DNA of 64,000 nt from Streptomyces sp. NRRL F-5126 (GCF_000721265.1 NZ_JOFZ01000001.1:434001-498000); one strand, 5' to 3'. Positions 52,341 through 61,075 are shown, counted from the stretch's first letter. A program made the numbers and translations. The notes: generated by a model from the sequence alone, not told the origin.

Positions 52341-54083
52341 TCAGGGCACGGAGACCACCACCGAGTGGCGGCCGGTCGCGCCGTTCGGCACGGTGCCGAC
52401 GCGCTTGTCCGTCTGCGTGTAGCCGGTGCGGTCGGTGGCACGGACCTCAAGCGTGTGTCTGCCGGACGTGGCCTGCCACGGCCACACCCACTGCCGCCAC
52501 GTGTCGCTGGTGTCCTGCGCGCCGAGCTTCGCCTCGTGCCAGGGGCCGCCGTCGACCCGCACCTCGACCTTGGCGATGCCCTTGTGCTGGGCCCATGCGA
52601 CGCCCGCGACCGGCACCGTGCCCGCCTCGGGGCTCGCGAACGGGCGTGGGGTGTCGATGCGCGACTCGGTCTTGATGGGTGCCTTGCGCGACCAGGTCCG
52701 CTTCACCCAGTACGCGTCGAAGTCGTCGAACGTGGTCAGTTCGAGGTCGGTGAGCCACTTGCAGGCGGACACATAGCCGTACAGGCCGGGCACCACCATC
52801 CGCACCGGAAAGCCGTGTGCGAACGGCAGCGGCTCGCCGTTCATCCCGAGGGCGAGCAGCGCGTCCCTGCCGTCCATGACCGTCTCCACGGGGGAGCCGA
52901 TCGTCATGCCGTCCACCGACCTGGCCACGAGCTGGTCGGCCGGGCCGCCGTGCGACGGCGGCTTCACGCCGGCCTCGCTCAGCACATCGGCGAGACGGAC
53001 ACCGATCCAGCGCGCGTTGCCGACGTACGGGCCGCCCACCTCGTTCGACACGCAGGTGAGGGTGATGTCGCGCTCCACGAGTTCGCGCCGCAGCAGGTCC
53101 TGGAACGTCAACGTCACCGGCCTGCTCACCCCCTTGCCGTGCAGCCGCAGCCGCCACGACGTGGCGTCCACATGAGGCACGGACAGGGCGGTGTCCACCC
53201 GGTAGAAGTCCTTGTTGGAGGTGAAGAACGAGCTCAGGCCCTCCACGTCGGGGTGCACGCCGCTCGGCACGGGCCGTGCCGGCGAGGCGGGGCGTGGCAG
53301 CGTGATGTCCGCTCGGCTCGCCGCCTGCTGGGCCGCCTTGTCGGCGTTGAGGTAGCGGCCGAGGGCGCCCGCCCCGGCGGACGCCGCCACGGCGGCGGTT
53401 GCCGCGACGACGAACCCGCGCCGGTCGAACGTCCCACCGGTGGCACCGCCACCGCCACCGCTCGGTCCACCGCCCGATATGCGCTCGCCCGCGTCAGGGC
53501 CGGGAGCCGCGCCGGCGGCGGCCGGGGCAGGTTCCGCCGCGGACCCGGGCGCGTGTGCTGACGCAGGGGCGGGTCGGCCGGTGGCGGCGCCGTACGGCTC
53601 GCGTGCCCGGCCTGCCAGCCAGTACAGCAGCGCGAAGGCCACCACTCCGCCGACGGCCGACGGCAGCACGTCGGTCGGTTGCGCGTCGGGGCGGGACGCG
53701 GCGGCCGCGACGCCCACGGCGCCGAACGCGAGCGCGGCGGTCGCGCCGATCCGCCGGTGCCGCGTCGCGATCACCCCGATGGCGATGGCGAACAGCCCCA
53801 GGACCACCACGATCCCCAGCTGCAGCACCGCCTTGTCGTTGGTGCCGAAGTGGCGTACCGCGAAGTCCTTGAGCCCGGGAGGCGTGCGGTCCACCGCGGC
53901 GCCGCCCACCACCGTGACCGGGCTCGCCCCGGGGCGGACCGCGGCCGACACCAGCTCGGCGGCGGCCAGGGCCCCGAAGCCGGCGATCAGGCCGCTCGCC
54001 GCACCCAGCAGGACGCGCAGCGCCCGGCCCCGGCCGCGTCCTGGCCCGTCCTTCGGTGTGGTGGCATCCGCTTCTCGACTCAC
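52341..54083 (-). CDS. membrane-anchored molybdopterin oxidoreductase (sulfite oxidase/YedY family)
   Basis: The protein has an N-terminal part of about four membrane helices, a Pro/Ala/Gly-rich linker, an internal twin-arginine-type stretch (DRRGFVVAATAAVAASAGAG), and a C-terminal sulfite-oxidase-type domain. The Mo-ligand Cys lies in LTCVSNEVGG, and the dimerisation domain closes the protein (GGPWHEAKLGAQDTSDTWRQ). Enzymes of this family reduce or oxidise sulfur or methionine sulfoxide groups outside the membrane. GTG 54083 is chosen because a SigK promoter would start transcription there; ATG 54092 is the alternative, but it overlaps the -10 element. Confidence 0.85.
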   Translation of the reverse strand: MSREADATTPKDGPGRGRGRALRVLLGAASGLIAGFGALAAAELVSAAVRPGASPVTVVGGAAVDRTPPGLKDFAVRHFGTNDKAVLQLGIVVVLGLFAIAIGVIATRHRRIGATAALAFGAVGVAAAASRPDAQPTDVLPSAVGGVVAFALLYWLAGRAREPYGAATGRPAPASAHAPGSAAEPAPAAAGAAPGPDAGERISGGGPSGGGGGATGGTFDRRGFVVAATAAVAASAGAGALGRYLNADKAAQQAASRADITLPRPASPARPVPSGVHPDVEGLSSFFTSNKDFYRVDTALSVPHVDATSWRLRLHGKGVSRPVTLTFQDLLRRELVERDITLTCVSNEVGGPYVGNARWIGVRLADVLSEAGVKPPSHGGPADQLVARSVDGMTIGSPVETVMDGRDALLALGMNGEPLPFAHGFPVRMVVPGLYGYVSACKWLTDLELTTFDDFDAYWVKRTWSRKAPIKTESRIDTPRPFASPEAGTVPVAGVAWAQHKGIAKVEVRVDGGPWHEAKLGAQDTSDTWRQWVWPWQATSGRHTLEVRATDRTGYTQTDKRVGTVPNGATGRHSVVVSVP

Positions 54084-54090
54084 ACCGCCC

Positions 54091-54118
54091 ATTCGGCGCG
54101 GAGCGCGTAGCGGATTGG
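54091..54118 (-). promoter_or_regulatory. candidate SigK promoter of the Mo oxidoreductase-FAS1 pair
   Basis: Read on the minus strand, CCAATC (54118-54113), 16 bases, CCGAAT (54096-54091). This is the best match to the mycobacterial SigK pattern in the window. It would start transcription at about 54083, the GTG start, giving a leaderless mRNA. Confidence 0.68.
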
Positions 54119-54184
54119 TCCCTCTCGCATCGTTCACCCGGTGGTGTGAACCACGCGGTATCCCGATGACGGGGCGCGGGTGCA

Positions 54185-54212
54185 CCAGTCCTTCCCGGCT
54201 CCTGCTCCGAAG
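54185..54212 (+). promoter_or_regulatory. candidate SigK promoter of the FAD-lipid operon
   Basis: CCAGTC (54185-54190), 16 bases, CCGAAG (54207-54212). It has the same spacing and the same CGAA core as the other two sites. Transcription would start about 42 bases before ATG 54261. Confidence 0.6.
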
Positions 54213-54260
54213 TACCCGCGTGAGGGGTGGTGCCGGACCACCTGGCAGGGAAGGAGCACG

Positions 54261-55541
54261 ATGAGTGGAGCGGCGCGGAGCGCGGCCGTCGTGGGCAGCG
54301 GGGTGGCGGGGCTGACGGCCGCCTACATCCTGAGCAAGGGCGGTCGCGAGGTGACGCTCTACGAGGCGGACGACCGCCTCGGCGGCCACGCTCACACGCA
54401 CGACCTCCCAGGCGCCGACGGCCGCGTCCACCACGTCGACTCCGGCTTCATCGTGCACAACGCACGCACATACCCCTTCCTGCTGCGGCTCTTCGAGGAA
54501 CTGGGCGTCAGGACCCAGGAGTCCGAGATGTCCATGTCCGTGCGGTGCGAGGGATGCGGCATCGAGTACGCGGGCGCCCGGGGCCCGCGCGGCGTGTTCG
54601 CGCAGCGCCGCAACGCGTTCAACCCGTCCTATCTGCGGATGGTGGTGGAGATACCCCGCTTCCACCGCGCGGCCCGTCGGCTGCTGGCCGTGGAGTCGCC
54701 TGGGCGTACCGGGGAGTCCACACTCGGCGCCTTCCTCGCCGAGCACGGTTTCTCGCCGTACTTCACCGCTCACTTCATGACCCCTCTCGTCTCGGCTGTC
54801 TGGTCCTGCGACGCGCGGACCGCGCTGCGCTACCCCGCTCGGTACCTGTTCCGCTTCCTCGACCACCACGGCCTGCTCTCCGTCGGCGGCTCGCCCACCT
54901 GGCGCACCGTGACCGGCGGGTCGCGCTCGTACGTGGAGCGGATAGGCAAGCAGCTCAGCGCCGTGCGCACCTCCACTCCGGTGCGCTCCGTGAACAGAGA
55001 GGGGGACGGTGTCACCGTCGGGGCGGACGACGGCCGCCCCGTGCGGTACGACGCCGTGGTGATCGCCGTCCACCCCGAACAGGCACTCGGGCTGCTCGCC
55101 GACCCGACGGACGAGGAAAGCGCCGTGCTCGGGGCCTTCCCGTACTCCCGCAACCCGGCCCAGCTCCACACCGACACGGGTCTGCTGCCGCGCTCGCCCG
55201 GCGCTGCCGCCTCTTGGAACATGCTCCTGCCCGGCTGCGACGCGGGCGCCTCGGCCGTGAGGATCAGTTACGACATGAACCGGCTCCAGCGCCTCGACAC
55301 CCCCGAGCGGTATGTCGTGACGCTCAACGGGACCGACCGGGTCGACCCCGGCCAGGTCCTCGCACGCATGGACTACGAGCATCCCGTCTACACGCCCGAG
55401 TCGGTGACCGCCCAGCGGCGGCTGCCCGGCCTGAACACCGGTGTCACCGCCTACGCGGGGGCGTACCACGGCTGGGGCTTCCACGAGGACGGCTGCCGAT
55501 CCGGCGTGACGGCCGCCGCGGCACTGGGGGTGGACTGGTGA
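54261..55541 (+). CDS. FAD-dependent amine-oxidase-like oxidoreductase
   Basis: A 426-residue flavoprotein with an N-terminal FAD motif VVGSGVAGLTAAYIL and a C-terminal FAD-closing block (NTGVTAYAGAYHGWGFHEDG). It matches Rv0449c-type enzymes. In R. sphaeroides and mycobacteria, genes of this set (FAD oxidoreductase, DUF1365, methyl/CFA synthase) act on membrane fatty acids, for example furan or branched fatty acid formation. ATG 54261 has GGAG eight bases upstream. It starts the four-gene operon. Confidence 0.88.
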   Translation: MSGAARSAAVVGSGVAGLTAAYILSKGGREVTLYEADDRLGGHAHTHDLPGADGRVHHVDSGFIVHNARTYPFLLRLFEELGVRTQESEMSMSVRCEGCGIEYAGARGPRGVFAQRRNAFNPSYLRMVVEIPRFHRAARRLLAVESPGRTGESTLGAFLAEHGFSPYFTAHFMTPLVSAVWSCDARTALRYPARYLFRFLDHHGLLSVGGSPTWRTVTGGSRSYVERIGKQLSAVRTSTPVRSVNREGDGVTVGADDGRPVRYDAVVIAVHPEQALGLLADPTDEESAVLGAFPYSRNPAQLHTDTGLLPRSPGAAASWNMLLPGCDAGASAVRISYDMNRLQRLDTPERYVVTLNGTDRVDPGQVLARMDYEHPVYTPESVTAQRRLPGLNTGVTAYAGAYHGWGFHEDGCRSGVTAAAALGVDW

Positions 55542-56287
55542 CGCCGCCGACCGCTCCCGTCCCCCCGGCGCTGTATCCGTGCACCGTCGCGCATGTACGG
55601 GTCACGCCCCGCAGGTACGCCTTCCACCTGCGCACCTACCTGTGGCTCATCGATCCCGACCGGCCACCGCAACTGCCGTGGTGGCTGCGCCCACTGGCGG
55701 GATTCGACGCGCGGGACCACTTCGGCGGCAGCAGGCCCACTCTGCGGGAGGGGCTCGACGCCTTCCTCGCGGCCAACGGCATCGATCTGGCAGGCGGCAA
55801 GGTCGCCATGCTCGCCCACGCCCGAGTGTTCGGCCATGTGTTCAACCCGCTGACCCTGTACTGGTGCCACTATCCGGACGGCTCGATGGCCTGTGTGGTG
55901 GCCGAGGTCCACAACACGTACGGCGAGCGCCACTGCTACCTGCTGGGCACCGACAAGTCCGGCCGCGTCACTGCCTCCAAGGACTTCTACGTCTCGCCGT
56001 TCTTCCCCGTGGACGGCGACTACACGATGCTGCTGCCGGAGCCGGCCGGCCGGCTCTCCCTGACCGTGCATCTCGACAGGGCGGGCGGCCGCGCCTTCAC
56101 CGCCACGGTGCGGGGCGAGCGCCGCCCGGCCACCCGCCGCGCACTCGTGGGCGTGGCCGTCCGCCATCCGTGGTCCGCGGCTGCCGTCTCCGTGGGCATC
56201 CGGGTACACGGCATCGCGCTCCGGGTGCTGCGCGGCCTGCCCGTGCAGCCCCGTCCCCGACACCCGCACCAGGAAGGCGTGGAGTAA
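55538..56287 (+). CDS. DUF1365-family protein
   Basis: A 249-residue protein whose family occurs almost always between the FAD oxidoreductase and the CFA synthase. RYAFHLRTYLWLIDPD, then HARVFGHVFNPLTLYWCHYP and EVHNTYGERHCYLL carry the conserved His and Asn residues. Its activity is unknown but linked to fatty acid modification by context. GTG 55538 overlaps the upstream stop (GTGA). Confidence 0.9.
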   Translation: MTPPTAPVPPALYPCTVAHVRVTPRRYAFHLRTYLWLIDPDRPPQLPWWLRPLAGFDARDHFGGSRPTLREGLDAFLAANGIDLAGGKVAMLAHARVFGHVFNPLTLYWCHYPDGSMACVVAEVHNTYGERHCYLLGTDKSGRVTASKDFYVSPFFPVDGDYTMLLPEPAGRLSLTVHLDRAGGRAFTATVRGERRPATRRALVGVAVRHPWSAAAVSVGIRVHGIALRVLRGLPVQPRPRHPHQEGVE

Positions 56288-56290
56288 GCC

Positions 56291-57601
56291 GTGACCCTCT
56301 CCCCGTACCCGCACCACAACCCGTCCGCCGGCCGCTCCCCCGTAGCGGCGCACGCCGCGCCAGTCGACGCTCGCCGGTGGCCCGACGTGGCCCGGCTGCC
56401 TAGGTCGTCCCGGTTGCGGACGGCCGTCGCCGAACGGATCGTGCGCCACTCCCTGGGCGGTCTCCCTCTCTATGTGCGCCTCGGCGGGCACGAGGCGGGG
56501 CCGGACACGATCGGGCGCGGCGGGCCGCGGATGAACATCCACGATCCGGCGGCCTTCTTCCGCAGGGTCGGCGTCGGCGGGCTGATCGGCTTCGGCGAGT
56601 CGTACATGGCCGGCGAGTGGGACGCGCCCGATCTCGTCGCCGTACTGACCGTGCTCGCCACGCACGCGGACCGGTTGATCCCGCAGCCGCTGCAGCGGCT
56701 GCGAAAGGCGTTCGTGCGCAAGCAGCCCGTCCGTCAGCGCAACACTCCCGAGGGGTCGCGCGACAACATCCACCGTCACTACGACCTGTCGAACGACCTG
56801 TTCGCGCTGTTCCTCGACGAGACCATGACCTACTCGTCGGCCGTTTTCCGCGCACTGCCCTCCGACATGTCGCTGCTGGCCGACGCTCAGCGCCGCAAGA
56901 TCGACCTGCTGCTGGACGCGGCCGGCGTGGGGCCGGGCACCCGGCTGCTCGAGGTCGGCACGGGCTGGGGTGAACTCGCCGTGCGGGCGGCGGCACGCGG
57001 GGCGCGCGTGCACAGCGTCACGCTCTCGGCGGAGCAGCGGGACCTGGCGCGTGAGCGTGTACGGGCCGCGGGCCATGCCGACGCCGTGACAATCGAGTTG
57101 TGCGACTACCGGCGCGTCGAGGGCACGTACGACGCTGTGGTGAGCGTGGAGATGATCGAGGCAGTGGGCGTGGAGTTCTGGCCCGAGTACTTCCGGACCC
57201 TGGATCGGCTGGTCGTGCCGGGCGGGCGGGTCGTGCTGCAGGCCATCACCATGACGCACGACCGGGTGCTCGCGACGAAGGACACCCACACCTGGATCCA
57301 GAAGTACATCTTCCCTGGCGGGATGATCCCTTCGCTCGACGCCGTGGAGAGCATCACCCGTGGCCGGACGGACCTGCGGAGCGTTCGCGTGGTCGGCTAC
57401 GGCGCCCATTACGCCGAGACCCTTCGGCTGTGGCGTGAGATGTTCACCGAACAGGTGGATGCGGTTGACGCGTTGGGTTTCGACGAGACGTTCCGACGCA
57501 TGTGGACCTTCTATCTGGCGTATTCGGAAGCGGGTTTCCGCTCGGGTTACCTGGATGTGCGGCAGATCGCGCTGGCGAGGACCGGGGGCGGCGCGAGGTG
57601 A
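56291..57601 (+). CDS. cyclopropane-fatty-acid-type methyltransferase (UfaA1-like)
   Basis: A 436-residue SAM-dependent enzyme adding a methylene or methyl group to unsaturated chains of phospholipids. Residues DNIHRHYDLSNDLFALFLDE and MTYSSAVF are the substrate and carbanion motifs, LLEVGTGWGELAVRAAARGA binds SAM, and VSVEMIEAVGVEFWPEYF is the catalytic region. It corresponds to UfaA1 (Rv0447c), reported to make branched or cyclopropane-type chains. GTG 56291 follows GGAGTAAGCC. The next gene overlaps its stop (GTGA). Confidence 0.93.
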   Translation: MTLSPYPHHNPSAGRSPVAAHAAPVDARRWPDVARLPRSSRLRTAVAERIVRHSLGGLPLYVRLGGHEAGPDTIGRGGPRMNIHDPAAFFRRVGVGGLIGFGESYMAGEWDAPDLVAVLTVLATHADRLIPQPLQRLRKAFVRKQPVRQRNTPEGSRDNIHRHYDLSNDLFALFLDETMTYSSAVFRALPSDMSLLADAQRRKIDLLLDAAGVGPGTRLLEVGTGWGELAVRAAARGARVHSVTLSAEQRDLARERVRAAGHADAVTIELCDYRRVEGTYDAVVSVEMIEAVGVEFWPEYFRTLDRLVVPGGRVVLQAITMTHDRVLATKDTHTWIQKYIFPGGMIPSLDAVESITRGRTDLRSVRVVGYGAHYAETLRLWREMFTEQVDAVDALGFDETFRRMWTFYLAYSEAGFRSGYLDVRQIALARTGGGAR

Positions 57602-58413
57602 GCGGCTTCCCCTGGGGCGGGTTCGGGGCGGGGGTCGGTGTCTCGGCAGGCGGTGTGCTCGCCGTCATGCTCGTGACGTTCGCCTTGGGCGCGTCACGCG
57701 GCAGGCACCGCTATGTGGATGTCGCATGGGGAACCGCCTTCTCGGTGGGGGTTGTCGTGTCCCTTGCAGTGGTGGCGTCGGAGAGCGACGGCAATCGCAT
57801 CCGGCAGTCCCTCGCCGTCGCGCTGACCGTCGTCTGGGGGATGAGGCTGGCCGTGCACATGGCGCACCGCGGTTGGGGCGGGGGCGAGGATCCTCGCTAC
57901 GAGAAGATGCTGGCGAAGAGCTCGGGCAGCCCGCATCTGCACGCGTTGTGGAAGGTCTATCTGTTGCAGGCGGCGCTGGTGGTACTGGTGTCGCTTCCCG
58001 TGCAGGCGGCCCTCTGTCTGCCCGCCGGCCCGGACGCACCGATGTACGCAGGCTGCGCTCTGTGGCTGATCGGGGTGTTCTTCGAGGCGGTCGGCGACCA
58101 CCAACTCGCGGCCTTCAAGGCGGATCCCGCGAACAAGGGCCGCATCATGGACCGCGGCCTGTGGAGCTGGACCCGCCACCCCAACTACTTCGGCGACTTC
58201 TGCGTGTGGTGGGGACTGTTCCTGTTCGCATGCGGCAGCTGGCAGACGGCTGCGGCGACCGTGGTGAGCCCCGTCGTGATGTCACTGCTGCTCACGCGCG
58301 GCAGTGGAAAACGTCTGCTGGAACAGCACATGGCCGACCGCCCGGGTTTCGCGGCCTACGCCGCCCGCACCAGCGGCTTCTTTCCCCTGCCGCCCAAGAG
58401 GCATGCGGCGTAA
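57598..58413 (+). CDS. DUF1295-family membrane protein (steroid 5-alpha-reductase-like)
   Basis: A 271-residue membrane protein with about seven helices. The C-terminal part has RGLWSWTRHPNYFGDFCVWW, the mark of DUF1295/steroid-reductase-like enzymes; these could reduce double bonds in modified fatty acids. It corresponds to Rv0446c. GTG 57598 overlaps the CFA synthase stop. It ends the operon, 61 bases before the convergent AmaP gene. Confidence 0.9.
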   Translation: MSGFPWGGFGAGVGVSAGGVLAVMLVTFALGASRGRHRYVDVAWGTAFSVGVVVSLAVVASESDGNRIRQSLAVALTVVWGMRLAVHMAHRGWGGGEDPRYEKMLAKSSGSPHLHALWKVYLLQAALVVLVSLPVQAALCLPAGPDAPMYAGCALWLIGVFFEAVGDHQLAAFKADPANKGRIMDRGLWSWTRHPNYFGDFCVWWGLFLFACGSWQTAAATVVSPVVMSLLLTRGSGKRLLEQHMADRPGFAAYAARTSGFFPLPPKRHAA

Positions 58414-58474
58414 GGCTGCTCCCGGGGCGGGCCCCCTGCCCAGGCTCCGGGTCCGAAGTCTGGGCAGAGTCCGC

Positions 58475-59071
58475 TCAGCGGACCCTGCGCCCGCTGTGCC
58501 CGGTGGCCCGCATCCGCACCGCGGTGGCCGGTATGCCGAACCCCGTGGAGCTGCCGGCGTCCTTCAACGGACCGTGCACCAGCCCGTCGAGCACCGGACC
58601 CGGCTCAGCGTACGGCTCCAGTACGACGGTCATCCGTGCCCGGAACTTGCGCTGTCCGCGTTTCTTCATGGTCAGCCTGGCCCGCGCGCCGGCCACGCCG
58701 GGCAGGGTCTCCGCTTCCGTGGCCATCGCACTCTCCAGGGCGCTCTTGCGCAGCCGGGCGCCGGACCGCCGCAGCAAGAGCGACGCCGGCCCGCGCGACC
58801 TCCCCTGCGCCAGCAGCCAGACGAGGAAGAGCAGGAAAAGCACCGCGAGACCGCTGATGACCACGGGGGCCCACCAGTCCTGATCCCGCATCCTGTCGAG
58901 CGCGGCACGGTCGATCAGGTGATCGTACGCACGGGGGCCGCGCCACCAGGAGGGCAGCTGCCAGGACACCTCGTCGCGGTCGACCAATGCGTTGACACCG
59001 AGCCGGCCGCCCCCTCCGAGGAGAACGAGCCCGATTACCATGATCAGCAGCCTGTTCAGCGCATTCCTCAC
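58475..59071 (-). CDS. amaP: AmaP-like envelope stress membrane protein
   Basis: A 198-residue membrane protein with two helices (LLIMVIGLVLLGGGGRLGVN and VVISGLAVLFLLFLVWLLAQ) and a cytoplasmic C-terminal domain (LRKSALESAMATEAETLPGV). It resembles the alkaline-shock membrane anchor AmaP that holds Asp23-type proteins at the membrane. GTG 59071 is used; TTG 59080 is an alternative nearer to a ribosome site. It lies last in a chain of five coupled minus-strand genes. Confidence 0.78.
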   Translation of the reverse strand: MRNALNRLLIMVIGLVLLGGGGRLGVNALVDRDEVSWQLPSWWRGPRAYDHLIDRAALDRMRDQDWWAPVVISGLAVLFLLFLVWLLAQGRSRGPASLLLRRSGARLRKSALESAMATEAETLPGVAGARARLTMKKRGQRKFRARMTVVLEPYAEPGPVLDGLVHGPLKDAGSSTGFGIPATAVRMRATGHSGRRVR

Positions 59072-59113
59072 ACCACTCAACGCCTTTCCGCACTCGCGTC
59101 GCTGCCGTGTGGC

Positions 59114-59773
59114 CTATTTCTTTCCGCCCGTGGCCACGGGCGTGTCCGCGCTGCCGACGGACTCCGTCTGCTCCGGGACGGGAGGTGTCCAGTCGCCATC
59201 CGGCCTCACCCGTATGGCGAGGCGAGGCGGCCTGGCGAGCCCCAGCGCGTCACGCTTGGTCGTGAGGGCGCGCGTCAACTCGGCCTCGACCTCGGTCGGG
59301 TCGCCGAAGCGCACTGTCGCCCGCACGCGCACCTTCCGGCGCCGCACCCGGACTTTCGCGTCGTCCGTACCGGGAACTTCCAATGCCACGTCACGCAGCA
59401 GCAGCGCTGTCGCCGACCGGTCAAGGAACGCCCGTACGTCGCCGCCGGGCGGTTTCATCGGCGCACGCTTGCGCGCGCCCGGTGTCATCGCGAGCCAGAT
59501 CAGCCAGAGCCCCACCACGACCAGCACCGCCGCCGCTACGACTGCGAGGGTGTCCGTGACACTCATCCCGTACAGGCGGTCGAGCAGCGCATGGCGCCAG
59601 GGCGACGGCGTCCCGCCGAACCGAACCGACACCACGTCGTACAGCACCGCTGCGCAGGCGACCGCGCCGAGCAGCGCACACACCGCGGCCGGAGCGCGCC
59701 GCGCCGACCACGACCGACGCGGCTTCGGCACGGACGGGAACTCGACCGGTTGCCCTTCAGGTTGCTGACTCAT
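59114..59773 (-). CDS. DUF6286-type membrane protein of the Asp23 cluster
   Basis: A 219-residue protein with a Pro/Arg-rich head, two membrane helices (CALLGAVACAAVLYDVVSVR and TLAVVAAAVLVVVGLWLIWL), and an Asp23-like tail (KVRVRRRKVRVRATVRFGDP). It is the middle part of the envelope-stress set, between the Asp23-like gene and AmaP. ATG 59773 overlaps the upstream stop (ATGA). Confidence 0.8.
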   Translation of the reverse strand: MSQQPEGQPVEFPSVPKPRRSWSARRAPAAVCALLGAVACAAVLYDVVSVRFGGTPSPWRHALLDRLYGMSVTDTLAVVAAAVLVVVGLWLIWLAMTPGARKRAPMKPPGGDVRAFLDRSATALLLRDVALEVPGTDDAKVRVRRRKVRVRATVRFGDPTEVEAELTRALTTKRDALGLARPPRLAIRVRPDGDWTPPVPEQTESVGSADTPVATGGKK

Positions 59774-60123
59774 GACCACACCCGCCTTTCCGCATTGAGC
59801 GACTGGACCGGCGTAAGCCTTCCCACCAGCACATCCACCGAGATGACCGGCACACCGGTCAACTCCGCGGTGCGAGCCCCGACATGTCGCGTCACCTGCG
59901 CGCACACCCCGTCGATGTCAACCGGATACGGGAGGTCGACCTCAAGGGCGATCTTCGTCCTGCCGCGACGTGTGTCGGCGTCGGCGCGCGCCGCCGTGTG
60001 GGGGCGCGGCTCGAGTGCCTCCCTTGCGGCCTGTGCCGCGATCCGCCGCGTCGCCCGCTCGCTGATGACCGTCGCTCCCCGGCTCGCCGGCTCCCCCGGA
60101 TCCCGGGGCGGGCCCTGCGTCAT
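59770..60123 (-). CDS. Asp23/Gls24-family protein, small
   Basis: A 117-residue Asp23/Gls24-like protein. The core TKIALEVDLPYPVDIDGVCA followed by QVTRHVGARTAELTGVPVIS is the family fold. ATG 60123 shares a base with the stop of the upstream small membrane-protein gene (TGATG), and the stop overlaps the next start (ATGA). Confidence 0.85.
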   Translation of the reverse strand: MTQGPPRDPGEPASRGATVISERATRRIAAQAAREALEPRPHTAARADADTRRGRTKIALEVDLPYPVDIDGVCAQVTRHVGARTAELTGVPVISVDVLVGRLTPVQSLNAERRVWS

Positions 60124-60311
60124 CACGGCTTCCTGCGCCGGTCCGGGTGCAGGATGTCTTGAACGTCGAGATCGCCGTCGACCATGCGGCCGACAAAGAA
60201 TCCGACCGCTCCAAGCGCTGCCACCAGCAGGAACGCCCCGAAGCCGCCGAAGTAGCCAGCGAAGCCGAGCGCCATTCCCACTACGAGGCCCAGCGCGGAC
60301 CACCCTTTCAT
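60123..60311 (-). CDS. small DUF2273-type membrane protein
   Basis: A 62-residue protein with two helices (LGLVVGMALGFAGYFGGFG and LVAALGAVGFFVGRMV) and a short charged tail (DILHPDRRRKP). Such proteins accompany Asp23 genes in many actinomycetes. ATG 60311 has GGAGGA upstream; GTG 60314 is next to it. Confidence 0.83.
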   Translation of the reverse strand: MKGWSALGLVVGMALGFAGYFGGFGAFLLVAALGAVGFFVGRMVDGDLDVQDILHPDRRRKP

Positions 60312-60319
60312 CACTCCTC

Positions 60320-60856
60320 CTACTGCACGCGCAGTTCGCCGTCGGTCTCCGCGTCGTCATCGGGCAGATGCACGTCGCCGACTGCGATGTTGACCTCGAC
60401 GACTTCCAGTCCCGTGATCCGTTCGAGCGCTGCGATCACGTTCTCCCTGACATCGGCTGCGCAATCCTGGATCGGGACGCCGTACTCCACGACGATGTCC
60501 AGGTCGACGGCCGTCTGCCGCTCACCCACCTCGACCTTCACCCCCCGCCCGAGGCCGGCGCGGCCACCGCCGCCCGGCACCTTGTCCCGCACGGCCCCCA
60601 ACGTTCGGCTGAGGCCACCTCCCCCGAGCGCGTACACGCCGCGGACCTCGCGCGTGGCCATGCCCGCGATCTTCTCCACCACGCCGGTGGCGATGATCGT
60701 CCTGCCGCGAGTGCCGGCGGGCTCGTCCGTGCCCCTGTGGCCCGCGTCCACTGTCGTGAGCCCCTGTCCGCTCCCGGGGCGCGGGCTCTGCGAGGACGAG
60801 CCGTTCGGCGCCGCGGGGATGCCCGTCTTGCCGGTCGAAGCCGTGGGTGTCGTCAT
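60320..60856 (-). CDS. Asp23/Gls24-family envelope stress protein
   Basis: A 178-residue protein of the Asp23/Gls24 family. The N-terminal 45 residues are Ser/Gly/Pro-rich, and then GRTIIATGVVEKIAGMATRE, TAVDLDIVVEYGVPIQDCAA and LEVVEVNIAVGDVHLP give the family fold. It heads the minus-strand stress operon. ATG 60856 has GAGGAGT upstream. Confidence 0.92.
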   Translation of the reverse strand: MTTPTASTGKTGIPAAPNGSSSQSPRPGSGQGLTTVDAGHRGTDEPAGTRGRTIIATGVVEKIAGMATREVRGVYALGGGGLSRTLGAVRDKVPGGGGRAGLGRGVKVEVGERQTAVDLDIVVEYGVPIQDCAADVRENVIAALERITGLEVVEVNIAVGDVHLPDDDAETDGELRVQ

Positions 60857-61075
60857 GGGGTACTCCTCGGATCGTCTGTGCTCGCTGCCCGCGGGGAGCA
60901 GCGTCGCCGTGTGCCGGACTGTTTTGCGCCGACAAACGTTGGACCCGCCTCCGACCCATTCCTCACGCGCCCGAAGCGAATTGATCGAAATTTTTTTCTC
61001 GGCGGGCAGGCGTGACGATCGGGCCGCCCACCGTGTCCAAGGTCATGTACAGCCAACGGGGAAAGGAGTTCGTTC
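60857..61075. promoter_or_regulatory. divergent promoter region of the Asp23 operon and the ECF sigma gene
   Basis: The 219-base gap must hold both promoters. It has a T-run TTTTTTT-like block around 60990 in an A/T-rich stretch (GAATTGATCGAAATTTTTTT). I could not choose a clear -35/-10 for either gene. Confidence 0.4.

Noticed and set aside
52319..52346. A SigK promoter directly before the FAS1 gene
   Set aside because: Only an ACGAAA core is seen; the expected CCAATC 16 bases upstream is CCCTGA. The gene can share the Mo oxidoreductase promoter.
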